This document shows positions 14,897 through 22,858 of a stretch of DNA of 25,842 bases, one piece after another. Both the position numbers and the translations under genes were made by a program. The notes beneath the pieces were generated by a model. That model had not been told where the DNA came from, ran no database searches, and saw only the letters and a list, made by a program, of their open reading frames with translations. Position 1 is the first letter of the stretch. The number at the start of each line of letters is the position of its first letter. The stretch comes from Myxococcales bacterium (lineage in GTDB: Bacteria > Myxococcota_A > Polyangia > Polyangiales > Polyangiaceae): contig JAAFHJ010000013.1 of NCBI GenBank assembly GCA_013298325.1, positions 1-25,842 of the forward strand, read 5' to 3'.

Positions 14897-16558
14897 CTAC
14901 TTTTTCAGGCCCTCTCGGGTCGCCCGAAGGGCGGCGGCGACCTGACGTTTCGCGGTGTCTAGCGCCGCCGGCGTACCGCCAACGCCAAACGTTTGGAGGC
15001 CGTCGAGCGCATCGTTTGCGATCGCAGACGTCACCGTTTCCGACGATCCACCGACGAAAAAGTCGCGAGGCCCGCTTCTAAACCGAAGAAAATCGACAGC
15101 TTCTGCGACGCGCGTAAACTCTACCGGGACCGACGGGCGCTTGCGCGGGGAAGGCTTTCGGTAGTCGCCACGCAGGAAGAGTGCCGTGAGGGGGGCGCCG
15201 TTCATCGCTCCGCCGAGTTCAGTTCGGGTGAGCCACGCTTCCAACGTCCCGTCGCCGTCGACGTCCGCGTACCCTTGGAGCATCAAATAGCCATTGTCCT
15301 CCGTCGGGAAGTAGCTTTTGGCGAGCACTTCCATCTGCCCCTGTGCGCTCATTCTCCACACTTCGCTGAAGCCCTCGGAAGCCCGCTGGGTCAGCACAAA
15401 CAAAATTTCGTCGTGGGTCTTGCAGCCGTAGGTCAACTCAATCGGCATGTCGAAGCTTCCGCCGCGGTCGCGGAGCAGCGCGGAGGCGTAGCCGATGACG
15501 TGTTGACGGATGGCTGTCGCCTCCGCCGAAGAAGGCTCCGTGCACGCCACGGGCGGTGGAAACCCGGAAGGCAGCACTCCTCCATACTCCGCCGAAATCT
15601 TGTAACTTTCTCCCCGAAGACGGGGTTCAACGACGAGCGAAGACGGACGTGCGCGGAAGCAGACGCGCTCCGCGTCGGTGGCGTTCCAAAGCGACTGAAC
15701 GACGTCCGCGGCGTCGCGCGCAACCCCCGTAGACACATCGACGGCGAGGACCTCTTGCGGCGCCCACCGTCGCGAGCGCTCACTGGCCAGGCCGAAGCCG
15801 GCCGGGAAGAAGCCGAACGCCGCGTGGGCCGGCACGCGCTCCACGAGGATCGGCTCGACCACTGTGTTGTAGGGCAGCGTCCGCGTAAAGGTGACCGACC
15901 GCGATCCGCCACCAAAATAGACACGAAATGTGCGCTCTTGCCGCCACTCGCGGCGGTCCGGCGCGATCTCAAGGAATGCGTCGGCGAGCCCGTCGCCATC
16001 GAAGTCGTAGGTGGGGGAGTCGTCGTCCAGCGCTTCTTCGGTCCCGTCGCCGTAGAGGGCCGTCTGATCGAGAGCGGCAGCCGTCGAATCCATCACGCGG
16101 ACCGGCGGCTTGCCCGCCTGGAGGGACCAGACGTCGGCACCGTGCTCGTCCCCTTCCGAGCGCGAGTAAAAAGACCACGATTCTCCGACGATCCAGGGGG
16201 ATCCGGGGAAATAGCAGCCGAAGTGGTAGGTGGGGCTGACCGGCGCTTCGATCCATTTCGCGTCGCCGGAAGCGGTTGTGCGCTTGGGGAGGAGCGGCGC
16301 CAACTGCCGCTGCGCGACTTCGATTTGCGCCTCCGTCGGGCGCGGGCAGACCCCGGCCGGCACGGAAGGCAACGGTGTCGGGGGGGCACACGAGGCGGCC
16401 GCCGGCGGTCGGGTATCGGGCCCCGGCGCCTTCGGCATCGACGGCAGGACCGGCATTGCAAGCCCCTGCGACGGCATCGGGGGCGTCGCGCGCTTGGCGC
16501 AGGCCGCGGAGATAGACACGGCCAGGAGGGCGAAGGCGGCAAGAGCGAGTGGACGCAC
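14897..16558 (-). CDS. large lipoprotein with FG-GAP/VCBS-like Asp-rich repeats
   Basis: A 553-residue exported protein. The preferred start is a GTG at 16558, giving a compact signal peptide ending in lipobox SAAC (Cys20); an upstream ATG at 16681 would bury the signal. A Pro-rich linker with several Cys residues follows to about residue 75. Two calcium-loop-like segments, DFDGDGLADAFLEI and DVDGDGTLEAWL, resemble FG-GAP/VCBS beta-propeller or dockerin-type loops. I do not recognise an enzymatic domain. Its stop abuts the stop of the convergent PAS/GAF-like gene with no gap. It is divergent from the histidine-kinase operon, with about 210 bp between them. Probably a surface or periplasmic lipoprotein of myxobacterial type. 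Confidence 0.8.
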   Translation of the reverse strand: MRPLALAAFALLAVSISAACAKRATPPMPSQGLAMPVLPSMPKAPGPDTRPPAAASCAPPTPLPSVPAGVCPRPTEAQIEVAQRQLAPLLPKRTTASGDAKWIEAPVSPTYHFGCYFPGSPWIVGESWSFYSRSEGDEHGADVWSLQAGKPPVRVMDSTAAALDQTALYGDGTEEALDDDSPTYDFDGDGLADAFLEIAPDRREWRQERTFRVYFGGGSRSVTFTRTLPYNTVVEPILVERVPAHAAFGFFPAGFGLASERSRRWAPQEVLAVDVSTGVARDAADVVQSLWNATDAERVCFRARPSSLVVEPRLRGESYKISAEYGGVLPSGFPPPVACTEPSSAEATAIRQHVIGYASALLRDRGGSFDMPIELTYGCKTHDEILFVLTQRASEGFSEVWRMSAQGQMEVLAKSYFPTEDNGYLMLQGYADVDGDGTLEAWLTRTELGGAMNGAPLTALFLRGDYRKPSPRKRPSVPVEFTRVAEAVDFLRFRSGPRDFFVGGSSETVTSAIANDALDGLQTFGVGGTPAALDTAKRQVAAALRATREGLKK

Positions 16559-16685
16559 GGCGCGGAGCCTCGCACGCCCGTCGGAAATCAGCGAGGCCTC
16601 GCTCCCGCGCAGACGGTGCACGAAGGTGCGGGCTCTGCGCGACCGCGCCGCCAGTGCGTGTACCCTGCACAAGGCGCGCACCGCT

Positions 16686-16705
16686 GCATTTTGCTACACA
16701 AATGC
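16686..16705. promoter_or_regulatory. dyad in the divergent region before the histidine-kinase operon
   Basis: GCATTT (16686-16691) and AAATGC (16700-16705) are perfect 6-bp inverted copies with an 8-nt spacer, in the AT-richest part of the 210-bp gap between the divergent lipoprotein and the kinase gene. This is where a promoter or operator would be expected. I cannot identify convincing -35/-10 boxes. Confidence 0.3.
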
Positions 16706-16768
16706 GCGAAACCTGCACGGCGGACGGACGGCGCCCCAAAGAGGCACGGCGCCTGCTGTCGGGCAGCC

Positions 16769-17818
16769 ATGGGGGATGGCTACGACATTTTGGATGCGCT
16801 TGGCGCCGGCGTTCTCGTCGTCGGCGCAGGGGGGCACATCGAATACGCAAACGTGGGGGCCTCGGAGGTTTTGCGACGGCCGGTGCCGCAAATCATCGGC
16901 CGCCCGATCGGCGACGTCCTCTTGCCTATCGAGGCGCTCCCCACCACCGGCGAACGACGCGAGCTCACCGTTCGGCTTCCGACGGGCGCGGCGACCGTCA
17001 TCGGCCTCTCTGCGACGATCGGTCCGACGGGGACACGAACGCTTCTTTTTCAAGAAATTACAGCCATTTTGGAGCTTCGTCGTCAGCGCGATCGCCTCCT
17101 TCAAATGGCGGCGCTCGGCGACGCGCTCCCCTCGATGCTCCACGAATTGCGAAACCCGCTCGCCGCCATCACGAGCATGCTTGAGGTCCTCGTCGAAGAC
17201 GCATCGACGGAGGAGGGGGGCCTCCGCGACGACCTCCACACCGTCCTCTGGGAGGTTCGTCGCATGGGCCTCACGCTCCAGGGCGTCGGGAGCCTCGCGC
17301 ATTCCGTGCATACCGCACGCTTGGTCGCCGTCGATCACGCCGTCGCCGAGGCGGTTCGAGTCCTCGTCCCGACGGCGGAGCGCAAGGGAATTACCTTGCG
17401 GACCGAGGTCGCAACGATGCCCCTTCTCCCCCTCGATTGGGGTGTGATCAGCGGCGTCGTCTTCAACCTCACGCGGAACGCCATCGACGCCTGTCGCGCC
17501 GGCGATCGCATCGTGGTTTCGAGCCAGCTGATAGCGAGGAGCGAGACCCTCTCGGACCGAGGCGACCAGCAGGGCGCGGGGGCTGCAGCGACCTTCCTCC
17601 TCCGCGTCGCCGACAGCGGCCCCGGAATGACGAGCGATGTGTTGGGCCGGTGTTGCGAGCTCTTTTTCACAAGCAAGGAAAACGGCTCGGGGGTCGGTCT
17701 TGCGCTCTGCAAACAAATCGCAGAGTCCTCGGGAGGAAATCTAAATATTACCAGTTCCCTTGGAACAGGAACGACGGTCACGGTCGATATCCCGATTCAG
17801 GATAGCATCGCAATTTAG
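16769..17818 (+). CDS. PAS-domain sensor histidine kinase
   Basis: A 349-residue soluble kinase, first gene of a six-gene operon. Residues about 5-100 form a PAS domain (ILDALGAGVLVVGAGGHIEYAN). HisKA follows with the phosphorylatable His125 in MLHELRNPLAAI. The HATPase domain has the N box VVFNLTRNAIDA (Asn233/237), the G1 box ADSGPGM (281-287) and the F/G2 region LFFTSKENGSGVGLALC (298-314). There is no transmembrane segment, so it senses an internal signal. The ATG at 16769 has only a weak Shine-Dalgarno; the frame is open far upstream but that part is antisense to the lipoprotein gene. The probable partner is the receiver protein encoded at 18973-19989. The roadblock gene begins 11 bp after its stop. 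Confidence 0.92.
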   Translation: MGDGYDILDALGAGVLVVGAGGHIEYANVGASEVLRRPVPQIIGRPIGDVLLPIEALPTTGERRELTVRLPTGAATVIGLSATIGPTGTRTLLFQEITAILELRRQRDRLLQMAALGDALPSMLHELRNPLAAITSMLEVLVEDASTEEGGLRDDLHTVLWEVRRMGLTLQGVGSLAHSVHTARLVAVDHAVAEAVRVLVPTAERKGITLRTEVATMPLLPLDWGVISGVVFNLTRNAIDACRAGDRIVVSSQLIARSETLSDRGDQQGAGAAATFLLRVADSGPGMTSDVLGRCCELFFTSKENGSGVGLALCKQIAESSGGNLNITSSLGTGTTVTVDIPIQDSIAI

Positions 17819-17829
17819 GAGGGGAATCC

Positions 17830-18195
17830 ATGTCACGTGTAGACAGTCTCAATCGAATACTTCGTAGCCTGCAGAGCACGTCACCCGACGTCGAAGCGAG
17901 CGCACTCATCTCCGAAGACGGCCTCATGATCGCGAGCGCGCTCCCCCAGCACGTCGACGAGTCGCGCGTGGCCGGCATGAGCGCAACGCTCTCCAGCCTC
18001 GGCACGCGCGCGGCGACCGAGCTCGAACGTGGAGACGTCGAAGAGGTCCTGGTGCGAGGAAAAAACGGGTATGCGGTGATGATGACCGCAAGTTCGGGGA
18101 CGCTGCTGCTCGTCTTGGCAAGCAAGCAGGCGAAGCTCGGCCTGATCTTCCTCGACGTACGTCGCGCCATCGAAGATATCCGGAAAGTGCTCTGA
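17830..18195 (+). CDS. roadblock/LC7-domain protein (MglB-like)
   Basis: A 121-residue single-domain roadblock/LC7 protein. Dimers of this fold bind small Ras-like GTPases; MglB of Myxococcus is the GTPase-activating partner of the polarity switch MglA. Typical features are the N-terminal helix (SRVDSLNRILRSLQ), the strand pair with a glycine turn (ASALISEDGLMIASAL), the helix ESRVAGMSATLSSLGTRAATEL, and later strands. A near-perfect Shine-Dalgarno, AGGAGGGG, lies 5 bp before the ATG, so translation is probably strong relative to the kinase. No GTPase is encoded in the window. Gaps to both neighbours are 11-12 bp. Confidence 0.9.
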   Translation: MSRVDSLNRILRSLQSTSPDVEASALISEDGLMIASALPQHVDESRVAGMSATLSSLGTRAATELERGDVEEVLVRGKNGYAVMMTASSGTLLLVLASKQAKLGLIFLDVRRAIEDIRKVL

Positions 18196-18207
18196 GGGGG
18201 AACAGCC

Positions 18208-18963
18208 ATGGCACACGAAACACTCTTTGATAATGGCACGCATCGGAACGTACTTCTCGAGGATGTACCGTCCGGAGGTCTCGCCGTTCAGTCGAATCAA
18301 CACCTCATTATCGACGGCGCATCGGGAATGATCCTCGACCCTGGAGGACACAAAGTTTACTCAAAAGTGCTGTCTGCGACGACGAGTCAGCTCGGTCGTG
18401 CACGCCTCGAAACGATCTTTCTTTCCCACCAAGATCCAGACATCGTCGCTGCCGTCAACGGATGGCTGATGACGACCGACGCCACGGCCTACGTCTCCGA
18501 ATTGTGGACGCGGTTCGTCCCCCACTTCGGCCTCGATCGCCTCGTCGAAGGGCGCCTCTTGGGCATCCCTGATGGTGGCCAGCGACTCCGTGTAGGATCC
18601 ACGGATGTGCTCATTCTCCCGGCGCACTTCCTTCATTCGCCGGGCAATTTCCACGTCTACGATCCGGTTTCCAAGATCCTCTATTCGGGAGATCTCGGCG
18701 CGTCACTCGGTCCCGAGTACCGGGTCGTCCCCGATTTCGACGCCCACATTCCGACGATGCTCGGCTTTCACCGCCGCTACATGGCGAGCGGCCGCGCCAT
18801 GAAGGCGTGGGTCCGTATGGCACGAACCCTCGAAATTTCGGCGATCGCGCCCCAGCACGGGGCCCTCTTTCGTGGCCCCGAAATGGTCGGTCGCTTCCTC
18901 GACTGGTGCGAGTCGCTGGAGTGCGGAGTCGACCTCATCGACACCTACAGCGTTCCGGCCTGA
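18208..18963 (+). CDS. MBL-fold diiron protein, ODP/flavodiiron-like
   Basis: A 251-residue metallo-beta-lactamase-fold protein whose ligands match the flavodiiron pattern rather than the hydrolytic one. H74-Q-D76-P-D78-I79 stands for HxExDH; H143 and D162 are 18 residues apart, exactly as in that family (LHSPGNF, YSGDLG); H217 is in APQHGAL. Two changes stand out: Glu becomes Asp76 and the second His of the motif becomes Ile79. There is no flavodoxin domain, which fits the stand-alone ODP (oxygen-binding diiron protein) sensors known beside chemotaxis genes in spirochaetes. A role in binding O2 or NO and signalling is inferred. The Shine-Dalgarno is GAGGGGGA. It sits in mid-operon after the roadblock gene. 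Confidence 0.85.
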   Translation: MAHETLFDNGTHRNVLLEDVPSGGLAVQSNQHLIIDGASGMILDPGGHKVYSKVLSATTSQLGRARLETIFLSHQDPDIVAAVNGWLMTTDATAYVSELWTRFVPHFGLDRLVEGRLLGIPDGGQRLRVGSTDVLILPAHFLHSPGNFHVYDPVSKILYSGDLGASLGPEYRVVPDFDAHIPTMLGFHRRYMASGRAMKAWVRMARTLEISAIAPQHGALFRGPEMVGRFLDWCESLECGVDLIDTYSVPA

Positions 18964-18972
18964 GGCGCGCCG

Positions 18973-19989
18973 ATGGACACCATCCTGCTGCTCGAAGACG
19001 AGGACACGCTCCGCCGGTCGATGGCGCGCGGCCTCGCAAAGCTCCACGACGTCGAAATTCTCGAGGCGGCGACGGTCGCGGAAGCGCGGGCGTTTCTCGA
19101 GCACCGACGGCCGCGGCTCGCGATTTCCGACTTCGATCTGCCGGATGGCACCGGGCTCGAACTTGTCGCCGCCCTTGAGAAAAACGGCCTCCGCGTCCCG
19201 ATCGTGTTCATCTCCGCCTACGTCGCGAAGTTCCGAAGCCGGCTGCCGCCGACCGGCGACTTCGAGGTGTACGAAAAGCCGCTGGCGCTCGATCGGTTGC
19301 GCGCGATCGTCGAGGACAAGCTCGTGGGGGAGCCGCCCCCCTCGCCGTTCAGCGTGACCGATTACGTGCAGCTTGCAGGTATGGGCGGCCACACTGTCGC
19401 CATTGAGGTGACGTCGGTGGCCGGCCGGGGTCGAATCGTGGTGCGCAGCGGCCAAGTGTGGACCGCGCAAGACGAGCGCGGGACGGGACTTGAGGCGTTT
19501 CGCCGGCTCGCGTTTCTTGCGGCCCCGGCGATTCGCGTTCGCACCCTCGAAGGCGACGACCCGGGCCCGCGCGACATTCGAGGTTCCGCGGAGGCGGTTC
19601 TCCTCGAAGCCGCCCGCCAGCACGACGAGCGCGGTCGCGATGAGCCGCCAGAGGTCCAGAACGCCGCTCTGCCGTCGGTGCTCCCCTCGGTTCGACCGCC
19701 GCCACGTCCGTCATCGCGCCCGACGACGACCCCCCCCCAAATCGCGCGGCGGCCGATCACGATCCCAAGCCCGCCGCAGGCGCCGCGGGAGACGCTGCTG
19801 TCGGCCCAGCCGCTGAGCACGGGCGCGAAATTTCGGTTTGAAGAGCTCTTCGACCGCGGCGTCGATGCCCTCCTAAAGAAGGATTATCGGGCCGCCTATC
19901 TTTGCTTCGCGGAGGCGAGCGAGATAGACCCGAACGACGGACGCGTCCGCGCAAATCTGAAGCGTTTGGCCGCCTTGGGGTTCGGATGA
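18973..19989 (+). CDS. response regulator: REC + PATAN (DUF4388) + TPR-like
   Basis: 338 residues. The receiver domain (residues 1-118) has the acidic pair E9-D10, the phosphoacceptor Asp53 in ISDFDLPDGTG, Ser81 and Lys102, so it should be competent. A PATAN/DUF4388 domain (about 126-205) follows, with the pattern FSVTDYVQLAGMGGHTVAIEV...GRIVVRSGQVWTAQ; such domains are common in myxobacteria and cyanobacteria as protein-interaction outputs, not DNA binding. A Pro-rich linker (about 225-275) leads to a TPR-like helical hairpin (288-335, with FDRGVDALLKKDYRAAYLCF). It is the likely target of the kinase encoded first in the operon. The stop overlaps the next start by 4 bp (ATGA). Confidence 0.9.
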   Translation: MDTILLLEDEDTLRRSMARGLAKLHDVEILEAATVAEARAFLEHRRPRLAISDFDLPDGTGLELVAALEKNGLRVPIVFISAYVAKFRSRLPPTGDFEVYEKPLALDRLRAIVEDKLVGEPPPSPFSVTDYVQLAGMGGHTVAIEVTSVAGRGRIVVRSGQVWTAQDERGTGLEAFRRLAFLAAPAIRVRTLEGDDPGPRDIRGSAEAVLLEAARQHDERGRDEPPEVQNAALPSVLPSVRPPPRPSSRPTTTPPQIARRPITIPSPPQAPRETLLSAQPLSTGAKFRFEELFDRGVDALLKKDYRAAYLCFAEASEIDPNDGRVRANLKRLAALGFG

Positions 19990-20600
19990 ACGCGAAGAAG
20001 CTCATCGGCGAGGACCTCCCCGTTGCCGTCGCCGGGGTGGCGCTCGTCGCCGGACTCGCGCAAGCACTCGGCGCGGCGACCGCGTACACGACACCGCCCG
20101 AACCGTCGCGGACGGTGCCACCGCAACCCGCTTCCGCGTCTCCGCCCAGCGAAGCGCCGGATCAGAGAACAAGTTCGTCTCCGCCCAGCGAAGCGCCGGA
20201 TCGGAGAACAAGTTCGTCTACGCCCGGCGACGCGCAGCCTCCATCCGCCCCGTGCCCCGCAATCACGATCCCGTTTGCGCTCGGCAGTGCCGAGCTCGAC
20301 CGCGAGGCTCGCCAGAGGACGCAGGCACTGGCGGTGTGGGCTACCGCCCATCCGGAGGCGACGTTCGTCTTCGATGGCCATGCCGACACGCGCGGCGACG
20401 ACATCGCGAACCTGCGTTTGAGCAAGCTACGTTCATCCAATGTATCTGCCATTTTTCAATCTTTGAAGATCGACAAATCTCGCCTCACTGCCCGCGGCTT
20501 CGGGACATTCGTTCCCGCCGGTGGAGTGGCGGAGGACCGTCGTGTTGCGATTACGATTCTCGGAGGCACCTGCCCTCCGGCGGAAGGAGTCGCTCGATGA
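19986..20600 (+). CDS. OmpA-domain membrane protein
   Basis: A 204-residue protein started within an ATGA overlap with the response regulator. A hydrophobic segment (residues about 11-33) serves as signal anchor. A Ser/Pro linker (about 36-88) contains a 13-residue tandem duplication. The C-terminal OmpA/MotB-type peptidoglycan-binding domain (about 91-195) shows TFVFDGHADTRGDD...NLRLSKLRSSNV...GFGTFVP...DRRVAITI. The usual 'NLxLSxxRAxxV' is slightly altered. It would tie the signalling proteins to the cell wall. It overlaps the following gene by another ATGA. Confidence 0.9.
   Translation: MNAKKLIGEDLPVAVAGVALVAGLAQALGAATAYTTPPEPSRTVPPQPASASPPSEAPDQRTSSSPPSEAPDRRTSSSTPGDAQPPSAPCPAITIPFALGSAELDREARQRTQALAVWATAHPEATFVFDGHADTRGDDIANLRLSKLRSSNVSAIFQSLKIDKSRLTARGFGTFVPAGGVAEDRRVAITILGGTCPPAEGVAR
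20139..20216. repeat. 39-bp tandem repeat, two units plus partial third
   Basis: Two adjacent 39-bp units (20139-20177 and 20178-20216) differ by one base and are followed by a degenerate start of a third. They encode a 13-residue Ser/Pro-rich repeat (SPPSEAPD[QR]RTSS) in the linker of the OmpA-domain protein, so copy-number change would alter linker length in frame. Confidence 0.85.
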
Positions 20601-21355
20601 GCTTCGTGCCGTACTTGTTCGCGGTGGGCGCTTCTGCGTCCCTCTTTACGTCCGGCTATCTCTTCGGAATCCGGAAAGATAAATCGCTTCGCGCGGCGGT
20701 TCAGGCGGAAGCGGCTCGCTTCGCGGAGGAGGCGCTCGGTGGCGCTGCCGAGTTGGCGCGCCTCCGGGAAGACCTTCAAATTGCGGTGCGGACGCTTGCC
20801 CATCGCGACGAGGAGCAGCATGCACTCCGCGAAGAACTCGCAGGGGTACGCCAAGAGGCTCTTTCCAACCCCCCACTTCCGAAGCATTTTTCTTTGGAAC
20901 CACCGCCGGAAACAAACACCGATCCGGTCCATCGTTCCCTCGTTCAATCCCTCCGCGCACGAACGTGGACGCTCCGCGATCTTTCAGACCTTCTCGAGTG
21001 CATCGCCCAGGAGACCGGCCTCACGAACATCGTCCTCGCCGACGACGCCGGCCTCGCACTCGGGGCGAGCGTGGGCACGCGGAACGTCGATGCGATCGCG
21101 GCAACAGCGGCCCTTGTGCTCCTGCAGCTGGAACGCTCGGAGGGGTTTGGCGGGGCGCGACCGATTGCCTGCGTGGTCCTCGACGACGATCACGGGCAGA
21201 CGGTCCACCGCCTCTTCCGCGTCGGCCCGCCAGGCGGCACCGATCGCGGTTCGCGGTTCACGCTCAGTGGGTTCGCGCGCGGCTTCGAACCGTCCCCGGC
21301 GGTGCTCGACGGCGCCCTCCCGACGCTCGATCAGATGCTCGCCCGGGACGGCTAA
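20597..21355 (+). CDS. membrane-anchored coiled-coil protein with roadblock/LC7-like C-terminal domain
   Basis: 252 residues; the ATG overlaps the OmpA stop (ATGA) and has AAGGAG upstream. A single N-terminal transmembrane helix (residues about 3-24) is followed by a Glu/Ala/Arg-rich coiled coil (28-90), a Pro-rich hinge (91-110) and a C-terminal domain (about 125-240). The latter has the roadblock/LC7 pattern LSDLLECIAQETGLTNIVLADDAGLALGAS, then a helix and strands. It is probably anchored in the inner membrane with the LC7-like domain in the cytoplasm, where it could pair with the soluble LC7 protein of the same operon. Last gene before a convergent hairpin. Confidence 0.82.
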   Translation: MSFVPYLFAVGASASLFTSGYLFGIRKDKSLRAAVQAEAARFAEEALGGAAELARLREDLQIAVRTLAHRDEEQHALREELAGVRQEALSNPPLPKHFSLEPPPETNTDPVHRSLVQSLRARTWTLRDLSDLLECIAQETGLTNIVLADDAGLALGASVGTRNVDAIAATAALVLLQLERSEGFGGARPIACVVLDDDHGQTVHRLFRVGPPGGTDRGSRFTLSGFARGFEPSPAVLDGALPTLDQMLARDG

Positions 21356-21358
21356 CGC

Positions 21359-21388
21359 GTTCAAAACACGCGGTTTTCGGAAGCCGCG
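21359..21388 (-). terminator. hairpin terminator for the leftward Kazal gene group
   Basis: CGCGG (21369-21373) pairs with CCGCG (21384-21388); the stem extends inward by T-G and two T-A pairs to a TCGG tetraloop. Read on the minus strand it is followed by TGTTTTGAAC, a short T-rich tail. It lies between the convergent LC7-like and Kazal genes and may serve both directions. Confidence 0.6.
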
Positions 21389-21415
21389 GCGCAGACGTGC
21401 TTCACGGGTAAACGC

Positions 21416-22243
21416 TCAGCGGCAGCTTCCGGTCGCCTTCACGCTCGTCCCGGCACCGGCGGCGACGCAGTCGTTGTCGTAGGTCTTGCCATCGCAGCCG
21501 CAAACCGGCGACGAGACGGCAGGGCAGACGGTCGGCTTGACCGCGCAGGTGCCGCTCTGGTCAGCGGCGCCGCACTGGGAGGCGACGTCATACTTGCAGT
21601 ACTCGGCCGACGCGCAGAGGATGCCGGCGATCCCCCCACACATCTTTCCGACGGTGGTGCCGCCGTCGGTCGGGGTGCCGGCGTCGTCCCCCGGCGTGGC
21701 TTCGCACGCGCCCGCCGCGCGGACCGACGCGCCGGCCCCCGCCGCAGAGCAGTCGCTCGCGTAGGTTTTGCCGTCGCAGCCGCAGACCGGCGCGTAAAGG
21801 GCCGGACAGATCTCCGGTTTCGGCTGGCACGTCCCCCCTTGATCGCCGGCGCCACACGCGGCGAGCGCACAGTATTGGCCGCTCGGACAGGCGACGCCGG
21901 CGATCCCGCCACAGACGTTGCTGCCGGTGCACGCCCCCGACGACTTGACCGACGTTCCCGCCGCCTGAGCGCGGCACTCGTTGTCGTAGGTCTTTCCGTC
22001 GCGGCCGCAGACCGGCCCGTAGATCTCGGGACAAACCGTCGGTTTTCCTTGGCAAACGCCCGCCGAGGCGGTCGCCTCTTGCTTGCAGAAGGCGCTGGTC
22101 ACACAGGCGGTTTTGTCGTCGCAGGTGCTGCCGATCGCAGCCCCCTGGTCGCCGACGACAGCGACGTCGGCGGTGCAGCCGACAGAGACGGCGGCGGAGC
22201 TAGCAAGGAGCGAGAGGGCGAAGAGGGGTGCGGTGAGCTTCAT
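21416..22243 (-). CDS. lipoprotein with three Kazal-type protease-inhibitor domains
   Basis: A 275-residue exported lipoprotein; the ATG at 22243 gives a signal peptide ending in lipobox SVGC (Cys23). Three Kazal domains follow, each with the core CPxxYxPVCGxDGKTYxxxC...C: PEIYGPVCGRDGKTYDNEC, PALYAPVCGCDGKTYASDC and PAVSSPVCGCDGKTYDNDC. Between them are related Cys-rich spacers (CGGIAGVACPSGQYC and CGGIAGILCASAEYC). Kazal domains inhibit serine proteases outside the cell. In a predatory, protease-secreting bacterium a cell-bound inhibitor could protect its own surface (inference). It is the last gene of the leftward hemB group, 66 bp after the small lipoprotein, with a terminator downstream. 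Confidence 0.93.
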   Translation of the reverse strand: MKLTAPLFALSLLASSAAVSVGCTADVAVVGDQGAAIGSTCDDKTACVTSAFCKQEATASAGVCQGKPTVCPEIYGPVCGRDGKTYDNECRAQAAGTSVKSSGACTGSNVCGGIAGVACPSGQYCALAACGAGDQGGTCQPKPEICPALYAPVCGCDGKTYASDCSAAGAGASVRAAGACEATPGDDAGTPTDGGTTVGKMCGGIAGILCASAEYCKYDVASQCGAADQSGTCAVKPTVCPAVSSPVCGCDGKTYDNDCVAAGAGTSVKATGSCR

Positions 22244-22309
22244 GCCAAACGTTGGTCGCGTGTTCGCCACATCCGTCACGAAATCGACCAAGCGCTTTTC
22301 TTCACGCGC

Positions 22310-22858
22310 TCACGGCCCCGCGTCGGACGCGTCGGACGCACCTGCATCCTGCACGTTTGCATCCTGCACGGAGGTGTCGTTGCCTGCATCCTGCACAGAA
22401 CTATCGCTGCGCGCCGACGAGGCGACGAGACGGAGGTAGTACTGGGCGCAGGTGTTGTTGCGAACGAAGACGCCATCCGCGGTGACGTTGGTGAACGTCG
22501 CCAGGTCGCCTCCGGCGAGGGTAAAAGTATCGCCATTTGTTGGCGAAAGCGGCGTCGGCGACGAACTAATGTAGGGGAGCAGTAGGTCGGGCCGGCGACC
22601 GCCGAACTCAGGCCACCGGAAAAAGATGGTCCGGCGCGGGCCGTAGTCGATCCACTCGGCGTCGATCGGATTCGACTCCCACGTGTCACGGTCGAGGAGG
22701 CGACCACTCCCGGCGGGGCGCTCGACGAAGGTGTCTTCGCAGGAGCGGTCGAAGCAGCCGGCGCTCGGGATCGTGCTCAGTACGAGGAGCGCAAGCGGCA
22801 GCGGCGCAAGGAGGGCGCCTGCCGCCATTCCCTTTGAAAAACGGGGTCTTGTCTTCAT
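22310..22858 (-). CDS. small uncharacterised lipoprotein, coupled to hemB
   Basis: A 182-residue protein with a signal peptide and lipobox PSAGC (Cys35). The mature domain (about 36-145) contains three more Cys and aromatic strands (WIDYGPRRTIFFRWPEFGG) but no family I know. The C-terminal tail is a low-complexity Ser/Asp/Ala stretch with repeated VQDA(G/N) units, encoded by three copies of the 12-bp word TGCATCCTGCAC (plus strand). Its ATG overlaps the hemB stop (ATGA), so it is translated from the hemB message. That pairing is unexpected for a haem-biosynthesis gene and may be no more than transcriptional convenience. Confidence 0.8.
   Translation of the reverse strand: MKTRPRFSKGMAAGALLAPLPLALLVLSTIPSAGCFDRSCEDTFVERPAGSGRLLDRDTWESNPIDAEWIDYGPRRTIFFRWPEFGGRRPDLLLPYISSSPTPLSPTNGDTFTLAGGDLATFTNVTADGVFVRNNTCAQYYLRLVASSARSDSSVQDAGNDTSVQDANVQDAGASDASDAGP

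Noticed and set aside
14993..16768. Upstream extension of the histidine-kinase frame (about 590 codons)
   Set aside because: The frame is open only because it is antisense to the large lipoprotein gene; PAS-domain homology begins just after the ATG at 16769.
22343..22396. Three copies of TGCATCCTGCAC, with a one-mismatch copy in hemB near 23662
   Set aside because: The three copies are explained by repeated VQDA codons in a low-complexity lipoprotein tail; the hemB match is probably chance. Spacing is irregular, so this is not a CRISPR array or binding-site cluster.
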